The notes under the pieces: generated by a model | Told to the model about the DNA's origin: nothing | Databases searched by the model: none | What the model saw: the letters and a program-made list of their open reading frames with translations, nothing else | Assembly: GCA_025655455.1 (NCBI GenBank) | Contig: JAHXIV010000010.1 | Coordinates: forward strand, 1 to 64,000 | DNA length: 64,000 nt | From: a gamma proteobacterium symbiont of Taylorina sp. | Lineage (GTDB): Bacteria > Pseudomonadota > Gammaproteobacteria > GRL18 | Direction: 5' to 3' | Part shown: positions 53,195 to 64,000 of the stretch, piece after piece | Layout: the number at the start of each line of letters is the position of its first letter | How positions within the stretch are numbered: the first letter of the stretch is position 1 | Position numbers and translations under genes: made by a program

Positions 53195-56053
53195 TTAAAT
53201 AATAGGAGGAGATTTAAGATATCTTTTTATGGTTTCCAACAGTTTAATAATATCAATGGGTTTTGTGATATATTCTATAAAGCCTGCCTGCAGACCCTGT
53301 TCAATATCTCCTGACATCGCTTTGGCACTCACTGCGATCACCGGAATATGAGCCGTCTCTTTATTGTCCTGTAACTTTTTAAGTGCATCCAAACCACTCA
53401 TACCATGCAAATTAATATCCATTAAAATTAAATCCGGTTGATGTACACTGGCCAGTTCAATTCCCAATAATGCTTCAGAAGCATCCAGTAAAATCAAGTC
53501 AGGTATGGTGGCTAATGCCTGCTGCACCAGAAGTAAATTAGCCGGATTATCTTCAACATATAATAGTGTATGCTTTTGTCTGTCAGCAGAGACAAAATCC
53601 TGTTTTATTTTTATATCATCACTATCATTAAATAAGGGTACAACTGCTTTTTCATTACAGGGAAATTCCAGCCAGAAAGTCGTACCTTCATTGGGTACAC
53701 TTTCCACACCAATACGGCCCTGCATCACTTCAACCAGTTTTTTGCTAATAACTAAACCAATCCCTGTTCCTTCAATATCAGTCGCCTCTGCATCTAAGCG
53801 TTCAAATGGCTTAAATAAATGAGCTTGCTGTTCTTTACTGAGTCCCTTACCCGTGTCACTGATGCGAATACGGAATTGTTTATCTTCGTACTGATCACAA
53901 TGAATCAGAATACTGCCATTTTCTTTATTATATTTAACGGCATTACTAAGCAAATTAATAATCACCTGCTTAAAACGCATGTAATCAACCATTAAGAAAA
54001 CGTTTTTGCAAAACTCCTCACCTGCAGTAACCTCCTGACTATTATGAATTAATTTGACACTAATCCCGCGTTTTTCTGCTAAGGGCATAATCAATTGCAG
54101 TGCTTCATTCATCAGATGACTCAAAATAACCACTTCCTTAGACAACACAAACTGACCTGATTCAATTTTTGATAAATCCAGAATTTCATTTATCAGGTTC
54201 AGAAGATGATTACCGGCACTACTGATATGATTAATATTGTCCAGTTGTGTCTTTGTTAGTGTCTTTTCAAAATTCATACTGAGCAGCTGGCTGAATCCTG
54301 AAATTGCATTCATCGGAGTACGCAGTTCATGGCTCATACTGGAAAGAAAATCAGATTTTGCCTGATTGGCTTGCTCTGCCTCTTCTTTGGCATTCAACAA
54401 TGCTTGTTTTGAACGATCTCTTTGCAAAACAATAGCAATGAAACGGGCAAGTTCTTCAATAATTTTTAATTCAGCAACATCAGGTGTTTTTACTGTCAGA
54501 TAATAAATAGCAAATGTACTTAAAACACAACCCGTAGATGATAACACCGGTTCTGACCAGCAGGCACGTACTCCAGCCTTCTGTGCCAGAGTTCGATAAT
54601 TCTTCCAGTTCGGATGCGCCATAATGTCGCTGACAATCACCCTGTCAGCAGAGTATGCGGCTTCTCCACAAGAGCCGACACCCATACCAATTTCAAGTCC
54701 TTCAATCGCTTCATTATAAAAATCCGGTAATCCCGGAGCAATACCATTGATCAGGTGTTTTCCAGAGGAATCAAGCAGGAATATTGAAGCAATACAGCCA
54801 TTGAGCATGGTTTCAGTATGATCAATAACTGCACCCAGCACTTCATTGACAGGACTGTCACTGGCAATCAACTCCAGTATATTATTATTTCCCCGTTGCC
54901 TGACTGTAGCCTCAACCTGTGCACTAATGTCCTGTACTGTGCCTGTCAGGTTTAACAACTTACCTTGTTTATCACTTTCTGCCCGTGCTAATTCATGCAC
55001 ATGGGCTATGCTGCCGTCAGGTCGGATAATACGATGCACCACATCATGCAGACCTGTTTTTGCCGCCTTTTGCTCGCTTTCAAGTACCAGATGCCAATCA
55101 TCAGGATGTACTGCCTGCTGAAAAATGGTAACACTGGGTTCAATACTACCCGGCTCATAACCAAAGATATGATAGATCTCATCCGACCAGATTAATTCAT
55201 CAGTGACTATATCAGCATGCCAGTTACCAATGTGAGACAGCGCCTGTGCCTCTAATAAGTGTTGTCTACTATGGTACAGTGCATTTTCGAACATCTTTCG
55301 CTCGTGAATATCGATGACCACACCCAGCATGTGTGGTGACTCGCCTTTACTATCCCTGACCACATTACCCTTCTCGTGCAGCCAGCGGATCTGACCATCA
55401 GGCCATACCACACGATGTTCAATATCATACTCTTCCCCATTCTCAACACAGGCATTAACAGCCTCAATCACCTGATCCCGATCTTCCGGGTGTACTGCTG
55501 CAAGGAAATTTTCATAAGTCGTTTCTAATTCACCCTGAAGATAACCAAATAGCGGTGCAATACGCTCAGACCAGAAAAGCTCTCCACTGCTTATATTCCA
55601 GTCCCAGGTACCAATATTGGCAAATATCTGGCTGCGGCGCAGACGTTCTCCTGAGACAAACGCCTGTTGTTCGATTGCTTTAACACGGCTAATATCAGTA
55701 CGGATTGAGATATATTGATAGGGTTTCTCTTTTTCATCCATCAAGGGCACGATGGTTGTTTCAACCCAGTAAAGTTTTCCACTTTTACTACGATTACATA
55801 TTTCACCATGCCAGACCTTTCCACTGGCAATGGTATGCCACATTTTTTTGAATAAATCAGCTGAATGCTCATCTGATTTAATAATACGATGATTCTGTCC
55901 GATAAGCTCCTCACGACTATAACCACTCACCTGACAAAAAAGATCATTGACATAGACAATACTGCCCGTAGAATCAGCAACACTGACAATAGCATGTTGA
56001 TTTAATGCCATATGTTCATACTGTAATCCCTGCGGGAAAAAATGCATCTTCAT
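53195..56053 (-). CDS. Cytoplasmic multi-PAS/GAF hybrid histidine kinase with REC
   Basis: Three PAS/PAC units, GAF region, [59 protein letters not shown]; no obvious TM. Confidence 0.93.
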   Translation of the reverse strand: MKMHFFPQGLQYEHMALNQHAIVSVADSTGSIVYVNDLFCQVSGYSREELIGQNHRIIKSDEHSADLFKKMWHTIASGKVWHGEICNRSKSGKLYWVETTIVPLMDEKEKPYQYISIRTDISRVKAIEQQAFVSGERLRRSQIFANIGTWDWNISSGELFWSERIAPLFGYLQGELETTYENFLAAVHPEDRDQVIEAVNACVENGEEYDIEHRVVWPDGQIRWLHEKGNVVRDSKGESPHMLGVVIDIHERKMFENALYHSRQHLLEAQALSHIGNWHADIVTDELIWSDEIYHIFGYEPGSIEPSVTIFQQAVHPDDWHLVLESEQKAAKTGLHDVVHRIIRPDGSIAHVHELARAESDKQGKLLNLTGTVQDISAQVEATVRQRGNNNILELIASDSPVNEVLGAVIDHTETMLNGCIASIFLLDSSGKHLINGIAPGLPDFYNEAIEGLEIGMGVGSCGEAAYSADRVIVSDIMAHPNWKNYRTLAQKAGVRACWSEPVLSSTGCVLSTFAIYYLTVKTPDVAELKIIEELARFIAIVLQRDRSKQALLNAKEEAEQANQAKSDFLSSMSHELRTPMNAISGFSQLLSMNFEKTLTKTQLDNINHISSAGNHLLNLINEILDLSKIESGQFVLSKEVVILSHLMNEALQLIMPLAEKRGISVKLIHNSQEVTAGEEFCKNVFLMVDYMRFKQVIINLLSNAVKYNKENGSILIHCDQYEDKQFRIRISDTGKGLSKEQQAHLFKPFERLDAEATDIEGTGIGLVISKKLVEVMQGRIGVESVPNEGTTFWLEFPCNEKAVVPLFNDSDDIKIKQDFVSADRQKHTLLYVEDNPANLLLVQQALATIPDLILLDASEALLGIELASVHQPDLILMDINLHGMSGLDALKKLQDNKETAHIPVIAVSAKAMSGDIEQGLQAGFIEYITKPIDIIKLLETIKRYLKSPPII

Positions 56054-56097
56054 ATTTCCTGTTTAAACTATCACTTATAATTTTATAATTTCTATTT

Positions 56098-59000
56098 TTA
56101 ACGAATCAACTGTTTCAGATATTCCAACAATTTGTCACGAATAAACTGAAGTTCTGATAACATTACTTCAGCTTCATCAACTGATCCCTTACTTTTAAGC
56201 TGCTGCAATTGTGATGCAATAGAGTGTACTTCCTGATGTAAAGTGACGATAGACTGAAAGGCGGATTGTTCACCATATTTTTCCAGTCCTTTATGATTCA
56301 ACCATTGACCAAAACGACATTGAAATTGATCCATAGTTGGTGGTATGTTTCGATCCCCCCTGAACCATTCCTCAATTTTTTTAACCCAGGCTCGATGTTC
56401 AGTACCAGCAAACAATAAGGGAATATCACCCCGGCTGAAAGTGCGGCTATTACTCCATATTGAATCCGGCTGCCAGGATGTTACCCATAGCTGCAGCTCA
56501 GCTGCTGGCAACGGATGGGAAATAGCATAACCCTGAGCCAGTTCAGAGCCCAGATTCAATAACATTTCTCCATGTTCTATGGTTTCTATCCCTTCAGCAA
56601 TAATTTTATGTTGGAAGGCTCTGCCTAAACCTAAAATACCTTCCAGAATCGATAAGTTTTCCGGATCATCGAGCATATCACGTACAAAACTCTGATCAAT
56701 TTTCAGCTCATTGACCGGCAGACGTTTTAAGTAGGTTAAAGAAGAATAGCCCGTTCCAAAATCATCCAGAGAAAAATAGATCCCTCTTTCCCGGCACAAC
56801 TCTATAATCTGAGAGACAAACAATATATCTTCCAATGCACTGGTTTCAAGCACTTCCAGCAGCAGCATTCCGGGCTTTATATGCGGACTTTTATCCAGTC
56901 TGGCAAACAAGTTACTTACAAAATCAGGTTGTTGTAATTGCAAAGCATCAATATTAATACTGATTTGAATATCCAGCCCGCTTTTATGCCACTCATCCAG
57001 CTGGCTGATTGCCTGATCAATCACCCAATCTCCCATTGCAACAGATAACAGGTGATTTTCAATAATAGGCAAGAATTCACCGGGTGGTAACAAACCTCTT
57101 CGCGGATGCTGCCAGCGGATCAGTGCTTCAACACCCACAACTTCGCCACTACGCATATTTACTTTGGGTTGATAATAAAGCACAAATTCATCAGCAGCCA
57201 GTGCCAGACTAATGCATTTAAGATCTTCCTGACGCACCCGTATACTGAGATCTTCCTCAGCATCAAAGATGTGATAACGATTTTTTCCTTTAAGCTTGGA
57301 TTGATACATGGCCTGATCAGCCTGACGTAATAGCTGCTCTGAATCCATTTCATCATCCTGTGGATAAAAAGTGACACCAATACTGGCTGAAATCTGAAAA
57401 TTAATTCCATCAATCATAACAACTTGTGATGCTGCCTCCAGCAAACGATTAAGCAGAGGAATACTGTCATCAATACTGCTGAGATCAATTAAAACCACGG
57501 CAAACTCATCACCGCCAATACGGGCAATGGTATCCCCCTCACGTAAAGCCTTCTGCATACTATTAGCCAGACGGATCAATAATAGATCACCAGCATCATG
57601 ACCATGATTGTCATTGATGCCTTTAAATTCATCCAGATCAAGATAGGCAACAGCCACTTTTGATTTTCGACGCTGAGCCTGTGACAGAGCCTGATGCAGA
57701 CGGTCGGCCAGTAACAGACGATTGGGTAATTTGGTTAATGCATCAAAATGTGCAATATATTCGAGCTGCTGCTGGTGATATTTTTGCTCAGTAATGTCAG
57801 TGAATAAGCCGATATAGTGCTGAGTTTCATTGTTATCATTTTGTACGGTACTAATCGTCAGATGCTCAACATAAATTTCAGCATTCCTGTTTCGATTCCA
57901 GATTTCTCCTGACCAGTAGCCTTTATCTACCAGTTTACGCCATAAATTTTTATAAAATTCCGGCTCCTGACGGTCGGATTTAAGGATGCGAGGGTTCTCA
58001 CCCAGCACTTCATCACGGGAATAACCGGTAATGCGGCTAAAGGCATTATTGACATCAAGAATTTTTCCCCCGATATCAGTGATGACTATCCCTTCATGCG
58101 CATGGGTAAACACACTGGCTGCCAGTTTTAGTCTTTTTTCATTTTGCACGATAGCCTGCATCGCGTTTTTCTGTTCTGTATTATCAAGGATAAATCCTGC
58201 CAGTTTGATCGGTTTACCTGTGTTGTCTTTAATAACAGTCACAATGTCCAGAACCCAGATAACCTCCCCGCTTTTCTTTTGCATCCTGTATTCAAAATTA
58301 TGATCTCTGCCAGCGACAGTTTCTATATAGCAATGTTTAGCTGCTGACTCCCTGTCCTCTGGTATAATCATAGCAGCCAAGGAATCCATATTGACCCAGC
58401 TTTCCAGCGGATATCCCAGAATACGTTCAGCACCGGGGGATACATAGCTAAAGTAATTATCTGACAGATCCAGTTCCCAACTAATGCCGTTAATATTTTC
58501 CAGCAATAATTGTAATTGTTTATAGTGCTCTTTTTGCTTTAATTCACCCTGTATGCGATCGCTGATATCCTGATGAGTACCGCATAAACGAATAGTTTTT
58601 CCAGTTTCAGCCTCACGTTCAATGACTCGTCCTGAACCTTCTATCCATACCCATGAGCCATCCTTATGCCGCATACGAAATTCAACCCGATAAGGAATAT
58701 CTTCCTTAATCGCCTGTTCAATAACCTGATTGACTCCGGGACGATCATCTTTATGAATACGTTCAGACCAGTCAGTGTCAACACCCTCAACATCTTCACT
58801 ATTAAGCCCCAGAATATCCAACCAGCGGTCACTGACACTATGCTGACCCGTTTGATAATACCATTCCCAAAAACCCAGATTGGCTCCCACAATCACATTT
58901 TGTAAGAGTGCTTTTGACTGAGTCAATTCATCCGTTCGTTGATCAACGATCACTTCAAGATTATTAACCAGATTTTTCTGTTTAATAATTAAGCTGACAA

Positions 59001-60021
59001 GCTTCCAGGTAATCAGCAGTAAAATAAAAATGACCATTGTTACAATAGGAGATAACGTTCTGATCTGTTGATAAAATAATGCTTTGACAATATCAGCAGG
59101 AAGCTGAGATACAAGATACCAGTGATAATACTGATAATAATGACGATATTCTTTAAGTGGAGAAATCTTTACAAATGAAAAGTAATTCGAACTCACTTTA
59201 AAACGTCCTTTTTCGGCACCAGTTATCACATTCCAGCCATCTGCCTGCTCCTTTTGAAAACGAATATTATTTTTATACATAAAACCCCATTCTTTTGTCT
59301 GATCCTTATTAAAAAGAAAATAACCATCTGAATTGAGTAAAAATAATGTTGACTTATATTGTGTATTCACCAGTTGTAATTTTGCTAATAATTCTTCGGC
59401 AAGATAATTAAAAATAATCACTCCCCCCTTTTCCCCGTTTTTGTCATTAAATGGTATGGCAAAACGTATCATGGGTTTGAGTGGTTGTTCTATTTTCCCC
59501 CGTTCGATATTCAAATCCAGTGGTGAAATAAACAGCTCACCTGCGTTTAATACAATGGATTCAAAAAAATAATAACGCTTGCTTTTATCCTGCAGTTTTT
59601 CCTGGGGGACTATTTCAGGTTTGCCTGAATTATAATTAATACGCAGTGTTTCTTTTCCCTGATGATTTAATATGCGTATTTGATCATAATAAGGTTTGCT
59701 CTGCATAAATTTCAATCCATTAGAAGCAAGCTCATTCAGATCAAGACGATCATTACGAAAACTTTCATCGACCAGGCGATAAAAATAATTCAGGTCAGAG
59801 ATATGGTCAGAGAGAATATGATTGATGTTATGAGAGGCCAATGTAATGGATATATCCTGCTTTTCTCTGAGAATATTCAGCCGGGCATCAAAAGTTGTAT
59901 AGACAACAAAGGAGCTGATTAACGACAAAGGTATCAGCCATATGATACAAATAGAAATAAATTGTATCCAGAAATGTTTCTTGTAATAGTTAATATTATG
60001 CATAGACCCAAGACACTTCAT
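56098..60021 (-). CDS. Cache-PAS-PAS-PAS-GGDEF-EAL protein with C-terminal CZB-like domain
   Basis: Two TMs; PAS/PAC repeats; ARIGGDEFAVV; GVEALIRWQHP; C-terminus EHRAWVKKIEEWF...QCRFGQWLNHKGL...LHQEVHSIA. Confidence 0.93.
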   Translation of the reverse strand: MKCLGSMHNINYYKKHFWIQFISICIIWLIPLSLISSFVVYTTFDARLNILREKQDISITLASHNINHILSDHISDLNYFYRLVDESFRNDRLDLNELASNGLKFMQSKPYYDQIRILNHQGKETLRINYNSGKPEIVPQEKLQDKSKRYYFFESIVLNAGELFISPLDLNIERGKIEQPLKPMIRFAIPFNDKNGEKGGVIIFNYLAEELLAKLQLVNTQYKSTLFLLNSDGYFLFNKDQTKEWGFMYKNNIRFQKEQADGWNVITGAEKGRFKVSSNYFSFVKISPLKEYRHYYQYYHWYLVSQLPADIVKALFYQQIRTLSPIVTMVIFILLLITWKLVSLIIKQKNLVNNLEVIVDQRTDELTQSKALLQNVIVGANLGFWEWYYQTGQHSVSDRWLDILGLNSEDVEGVDTDWSERIHKDDRPGVNQVIEQAIKEDIPYRVEFRMRHKDGSWVWIEGSGRVIEREAETGKTIRLCGTHQDISDRIQGELKQKEHYKQLQLLLENINGISWELDLSDNYFSYVSPGAERILGYPLESWVNMDSLAAMIIPEDRESAAKHCYIETVAGRDHNFEYRMQKKSGEVIWVLDIVTVIKDNTGKPIKLAGFILDNTEQKNAMQAIVQNEKRLKLAASVFTHAHEGIVITDIGGKILDVNNAFSRITGYSRDEVLGENPRILKSDRQEPEFYKNLWRKLVDKGYWSGEIWNRNRNAEIYVEHLTISTVQNDNNETQHYIGLFTDITEQKYHQQQLEYIAHFDALTKLPNRLLLADRLHQALSQAQRRKSKVAVAYLDLDEFKGINDNHGHDAGDLLLIRLANSMQKALREGDTIARIGGDEFAVVLIDLSSIDDSIPLLNRLLEAASQVVMIDGINFQISASIGVTFYPQDDEMDSEQLLRQADQAMYQSKLKGKNRYHIFDAEEDLSIRVRQEDLKCISLALAADEFVLYYQPKVNMRSGEVVGVEALIRWQHPRRGLLPPGEFLPIIENHLLSVAMGDWVIDQAISQLDEWHKSGLDIQISINIDALQLQQPDFVSNLFARLDKSPHIKPGMLLLEVLETSALEDILFVSQIIELCRERGIYFSLDDFGTGYSSLTYLKRLPVNELKIDQSFVRDMLDDPENLSILEGILGLGRAFQHKIIAEGIETIEHGEMLLNLGSELAQGYAISHPLPAAELQLWVTSWQPDSIWSNSRTFSRGDIPLLFAGTEHRAWVKKIEEWFRGDRNIPPTMDQFQCRFGQWLNHKGLEKYGEQSAFQSIVTLHQEVHSIASQLQQLKSKGSVDEAEVMLSELQFIRDKLLEYLKQLIR

Positions 60022-60053
60022 TTTAGACGATCAATACATCTTAAAAAAAAGCT

Positions 60054-62159
60054 TTAAGCTGTTGCTGTTGTTAACAATTCTGAATGACTGGCTGAATCGC
60101 TATTATATTGCTGGATTAATTCCACTAAGCCATTCATTTCATTTGAAATTTTTGCCATTGAATCCACAGCATTTTGTGATAAAACCCGGTTATCCTGAGC
60201 AATCATTTGCAGAGAAGACACATTATTGTTAATTTCATCTGCTACACTGCCCTGCTCATCTGTAGAGTTAGCAATGTGGGCATTCATTTCCAGGATCTGT
60301 CTCATAGCATCTATCACATCTGATAAAGTCTTATCAGCAGATGTCACATGAGTGATAGCCGACTGTGATTGTTTGAGGCTGGACTGCATCACATCTGTTG
60401 CTTTCTGGCTTTGTGACTGCAAACGCTCTATCATGTTCTGGATTTCTTCTGTTGACTCATTGGTTCGTCCGGCCAGTGTTCTTACTTCATCGGCCACTAC
60501 GGCAAAACCACGCCCCTGCTCTCCTGCTCTGGCAGCCTCAATCGCCGCATTTAAAGCCAGTAAATTAGTCTGCTCTGCAATCCCCTTGATCACACCTAAA
60601 ACCTGTCCAATTTCCTGACTTTCATTGGCCAGTTGAGAGATCACTTCAGAGGCCTGTTCAATATTGCTACCCAGTTCATGTATGGAAGAAGCCGTATCAC
60701 GCATGACCTGACCGCTGTGTTTCACATTATCATTAATTTCTGATGAACTTTGAGCGGTATTTTGCGTGGTTTCGCCAATGCTTTGAATGGAGGCAACCAT
60801 CTCATTCATAGCCGTAGCTAATTGTTCAACATCCTCTTCTTGTTGACCTATCCCCTTATTAGTGGAGTGTGAATCCTGGATTGATTGTTCAACATGATTA
60901 CTGATAGCTCCGGAGGATGATTTAATATGAAAGATTAACTCCCCCATGCGTTGTATCATGGTATTAAATGAACCGGAAAGATGTGCTATTTCATTATTGC
61001 CGGAAGCATCAACCTGCAAGCTAATATCTTTATCCTCAATCACTTTAATAAAAGTATTTTTTAACAAAGCAATACGACAGATAATATTATTAATCAGGTA
61101 AAAGCCCATCATTGAAAGAATAACAGCTAATACAGCAATGGCTGAGGACTTCCAGAATGAGAGATTGGCTACTGCTCCAAACTCATTACTATGTCGAGCG
61201 GCATCCAGGCTCACCTGTTCATTAAATTTTAAAATATCATTAATCGCACTGGTCGCCTGAGTCAGCCATTCAGTGGAAGAGACTGGATATTGTCCGCTTA
61301 CTGAAGCCAGATAAACTTTCTCACGTAATTGCTGATAACTGCCGAGAAAATTGTTTTGAATATTTTGCCATTGTTGTTGTGTCTGTGCAGCAAACTGCTG
61401 GTGTTTTTGGTTGGTTAATAAGACCACACCAAAATCTTTTAAATAGTCTATCTGAAACTCAACAATGCCCCGATATTTTTTTAATGCATTAAATTTTTCC
61501 TGACTCAAAGGTGCAGAGGCAGCAATGGCAGAGGCAAGAATGGCACGTTCCCGACCAGCATATTCACCAATGGCCCAGACGGCATGTTTAACCATACTAT
61601 TATTATAGATAGCACCTTGCAGATGACTTGAAGGAACAAAGGCAAATTGACGTAAGTTTGAAAAAGTCTTAATAAATTGACTTATCTGTGCTACCCATTC
61701 AGAGGCATTGACCTGATTATGACTATCTACCCTCTGTCTGATGTTTTGTAAATTCTGCCAGTTTTTTTCACTTATCTGCAGAGCCGTTTTAAATTCATTC
61801 CCACCCCAGTCGATAGCTGCTAATTCTTTTGCTAATGCAAATGCAGAATGAACACTTTTATCTCCCTGATGACGAAATTGATCAATTTTACTGCGAATAT
61901 CCTCCTGAGAAACTGAAGCTGTTTTTTCAAATGCTGAAATATAACCGGCTGTAAAGCCGCGTTCTTTAGCTTCTTCTGCCGTTGCAGCAATAATCAAGTC
62001 AGCCATTTGATTGGCAGTTAAAAGACCTTTGGCCTGTGTTTTCTGGGGCTGATATATTGTGATAACGGAATAAATTAAGTTGGTGATCACCATACTGCTT
62101 AAAACCAGTATAGTGATCATCAGGATAGTTTTAATGGATATATTTTTTAGGATTCTCAT
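60054..62159 (-). CDS. Methyl-accepting chemotaxis protein with large periplasmic sensor
   Basis: Two TMs; [52 protein letters not shown]. Confidence 0.95.
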   Translation of the reverse strand: MRILKNISIKTILMITILVLSSMVITNLIYSVITIYQPQKTQAKGLLTANQMADLIIAATAEEAKERGFTAGYISAFEKTASVSQEDIRSKIDQFRHQGDKSVHSAFALAKELAAIDWGGNEFKTALQISEKNWQNLQNIRQRVDSHNQVNASEWVAQISQFIKTFSNLRQFAFVPSSHLQGAIYNNSMVKHAVWAIGEYAGRERAILASAIAASAPLSQEKFNALKKYRGIVEFQIDYLKDFGVVLLTNQKHQQFAAQTQQQWQNIQNNFLGSYQQLREKVYLASVSGQYPVSSTEWLTQATSAINDILKFNEQVSLDAARHSNEFGAVANLSFWKSSAIAVLAVILSMMGFYLINNIICRIALLKNTFIKVIEDKDISLQVDASGNNEIAHLSGSFNTMIQRMGELIFHIKSSSGAISNHVEQSIQDSHSTNKGIGQQEEDVEQLATAMNEMVASIQSIGETTQNTAQSSSEINDNVKHSGQVMRDTASSIHELGSNIEQASEVISQLANESQEIGQVLGVIKGIAEQTNLLALNAAIEAARAGEQGRGFAVVADEVRTLAGRTNESTEEIQNMIERLQSQSQKATDVMQSSLKQSQSAITHVTSADKTLSDVIDAMRQILEMNAHIANSTDEQGSVADEINNNVSSLQMIAQDNRVLSQNAVDSMAKISNEMNGLVELIQQYNSDSASHSELLTTATA

Positions 62160-62375
62160 AGTATTGACCTTGCTTGCACTCTTAACTCAAAACAGTAAAA
62201 TTATTATAAATATTATCATCATTATCGTTAATTTTACTACTTTTGTCAATATTGCAGGTAATTTCCTGGCTATAACTTTGCAGAGTATATTATTAAGGTC
62301 TACACTTTAATTATGTGATTATTTTGATCTGTGTACAATAGGTTAATTCCCACTCCATAATAAAAGTCATTTACA

Positions 62376-64000
62376 ATGATTATAAAAATACAACACAAAC
62401 TGTTTCTTGGATTTTTTTCAATAGCATTACTGATAGGCCTGTTAGGATTTGTGGTTATAAATTCTAATATAAATATCATACAGGGTATGGAGAAGATAAT
62501 TCATAGCAACTTTAATGAAATAAGAAGTACATCAGAGATAAGCTATTTCATTCAACGGATTAAATCAAATACCAGAGAGTATTTTTTATCCTCCATAGAA
62601 AATAATAGTTCAGAAATAAGTTATACAAAAAATGTGGTAGAAAATACTATTAAGGGACTGCAAGAACATATTTTGCTGCTTGGACATTCAATTGAAAAAG
62701 GAATAAAAATTACCAGGGATAAAGAAAAACAGCAAGAGCAGGAAGAATATCAACTATTTGAGGAATTAAAACTAAAAACAGAAACTTTTATAAAGGTAGT
62801 CAATCATGTATTTATTATCGATGACAAATTCGGACATCAGCAGGCTCGACTATTTTTTGAATCTGATGTAGAAGCACTATCAAGAGATATTCAAAAAATA
62901 GCCAGAGAACTTGATGATATAGCTAAGCAGGAGATCATTAATAAATCAACAGAAATTGATGCTGAAATAATAATTTCCATTAAAATAAGCATCATAACTG
63001 CATTAACTGTTCTTCTTATCTCATTTTTTATTGCATATCTCATGGCAAAAAACATTTCAAGTCCTATCAAAAAACTCAAAGATGCTGCTATTAAAGTAGG
63101 TGAAGGTAACCTTCACATTCCAATCAAAATTACATCTCAGGATGAAATCGGTCTTTTGGCCATGTCGTTTAATAACATGGCTGAGCAACAGGAAAAATCC
63201 AGGCAAAATAATATTAGTGCCAGATTATCTGCAGAAAAAGCCAATCAGGCAAAATCAGAGTTTCTCTCCAGTATGAGTCATGAGTTACGCACACCAATGA
63301 ATGCTATTATAGGATTTAGCCAGTTATTAACAATGAATGTTGAAAAAACACTCACTGAACTACAGCTGAGCAATATCAAGGAAATTAGTCATGCAGGTAA
63401 CCACCTGCTTGAGCTGATTAATGATATTCTGGATTTATCAAAAATTGAATCCAGGCAGTTTATGCTATCCAAAGGACTCGTTAAATTAAGTGTGGTCATG
63501 CAGGAAGCACTCAGTATGATTATACCTCAGGCAGATAAAAGAGGGATTAGTATCCAGTTAATTAATAATGGCAAGACTGTTAAAGCGGGAGTTGAATGTC
63601 AACCAATCCTGTTAAATATTGATCACACACGTTTGAGGCAGGTAATAATTAACTTTCTCAGTAATGCCGTCAAATATAATAAAGAAAATGGCAGTATTCT
63701 TATCAATTGCGATCAGAATCAAGGTAATTTATTATCTATTCGAATTAGCGATACAGGAAGTGGACTTAATAAAGAGCAACAAGAACAGTTATTTAAACCA
63801 TTTGAACGCCTGGGAGCAGAGACAACTGAAGTTGAAGGTACCGGGATTGGTCTGGTTATTACTAAGAAACTGGTTGAACTGATGGGAGGACGTGTTGGGG
63901 TAGAAAGTGTACCAGATGAAGGATCTACCTTCTGGCTGGAGCTTCCTTGTGAGAGTGAAAAAACTTTGCCCATCATTAAAGATAGTGATGAAACAGAAAA
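62376..64000 (+). CDS. Membrane sensor histidine kinase, truncated by window end
   Basis: Open frame from ATG 62376 to the edge (absent from the ORF track): [70 protein letters not shown]. Confidence 0.93.
   Translation, partial: MIIKIQHKLFLGFFSIALLIGLLGFVVINSNINIIQGMEKIIHSNFNEIRSTSEISYFIQRIKSNTREYFLSSIENNSSEISYTKNVVENTIKGLQEHILLLGHSIEKGIKITRDKEKQQEQEEYQLFEELKLKTETFIKVVNHVFIIDDKFGHQQARLFFESDVEALSRDIQKIARELDDIAKQEIINKSTEIDAEIIISIKISIITALTVLLISFFIAYLMAKNISSPIKKLKDAAIKVGEGNLHIPIKITSQDEIGLLAMSFNNMAEQQEKSRQNNISARLSAEKANQAKSEFLSSMSHELRTPMNAIIGFSQLLTMNVEKTLTELQLSNIKEISHAGNHLLELINDILDLSKIESRQFMLSKGLVKLSVVMQEALSMIIPQADKRGISIQLINNGKTVKAGVECQPILLNIDHTRLRQVIINFLSNAVKYNKENGSILINCDQNQGNLLSIRISDTGSGLNKEQQEQLFKPFERLGAETTEVEGTGIGLVITKKLVELMGGRVGVESVPDEGSTFWLELPCESEKTLPIIKDSDETE

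Noticed and set aside
60054-62159. NIT (nitrate/nitrite) sensor domain in the MCP, based on [14 protein letters not shown]
   Set aside because: Resemblance is limited to a short ERGxxAGY-like segment; cannot be supported without an HMM search.
62080-62310. 76-aa plus ORF upstream of the terminal kinase
   Set aside because: Ile-rich low-complexity frame overlapping the MCP start and the intergenic promoter region; likely non-coding.

Overview
AT-rich gammaproteobacterial chromosome segment with about 45 supported protein genes; no rRNA, tRNA, CRISPR array or intact mobile element was seen. Left edge: a partial minus-strand CDS (1..78, not in the ORF track) reads MPTFVRTEKCDGCKGQDRTACMYICP, the N-terminus of AprB (APS reductase beta), which suggests a sulfur-oxidizing host. 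Next come ppa and an SseB-like gene. A conserved housekeeping block runs on the minus strand from 30.5 to 19.2 kb: hfq-hflX-hflK-hflC-DUF2065-hisZ-purA-rnr-rlmB-rpsF-rpsR-rplI. Nearly everything else is signal transduction: 7 c-di-GMP turnover proteins (GGDEF, GGDEF-EAL, HD-GYP), 8 histidine kinases, 3 methyl-accepting chemotaxis proteins, a CheB-CheR fusion and several receiver-domain proteins. Best candidates for something undescribed: (1) a tightly packed 7-gene minus-strand operon (36574-49507) combining an HTH-REC regulator, REC-HD-GYP, a CxxCH (heme-type) sensor kinase, an exported protein built of about eight helical repeats, a giant three-receiver hybrid kinase, a CheB-CheR fusion and a REC-PAS-GGDEF-EAL protein; (2) a YfiR-like protein coupled to a hybrid kinase and a REC-GGDEF protein, convergent with a TonB receptor; (3) a rhodanese-MCP-rhodanese cassette; (4) an RR / soluble MCP-CZB / membrane-GGDEF cluster. 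Two related 'ggggtcgga' palindromic repeats lie in intergenic regions. All assignments come from reading motifs; no database search was run.
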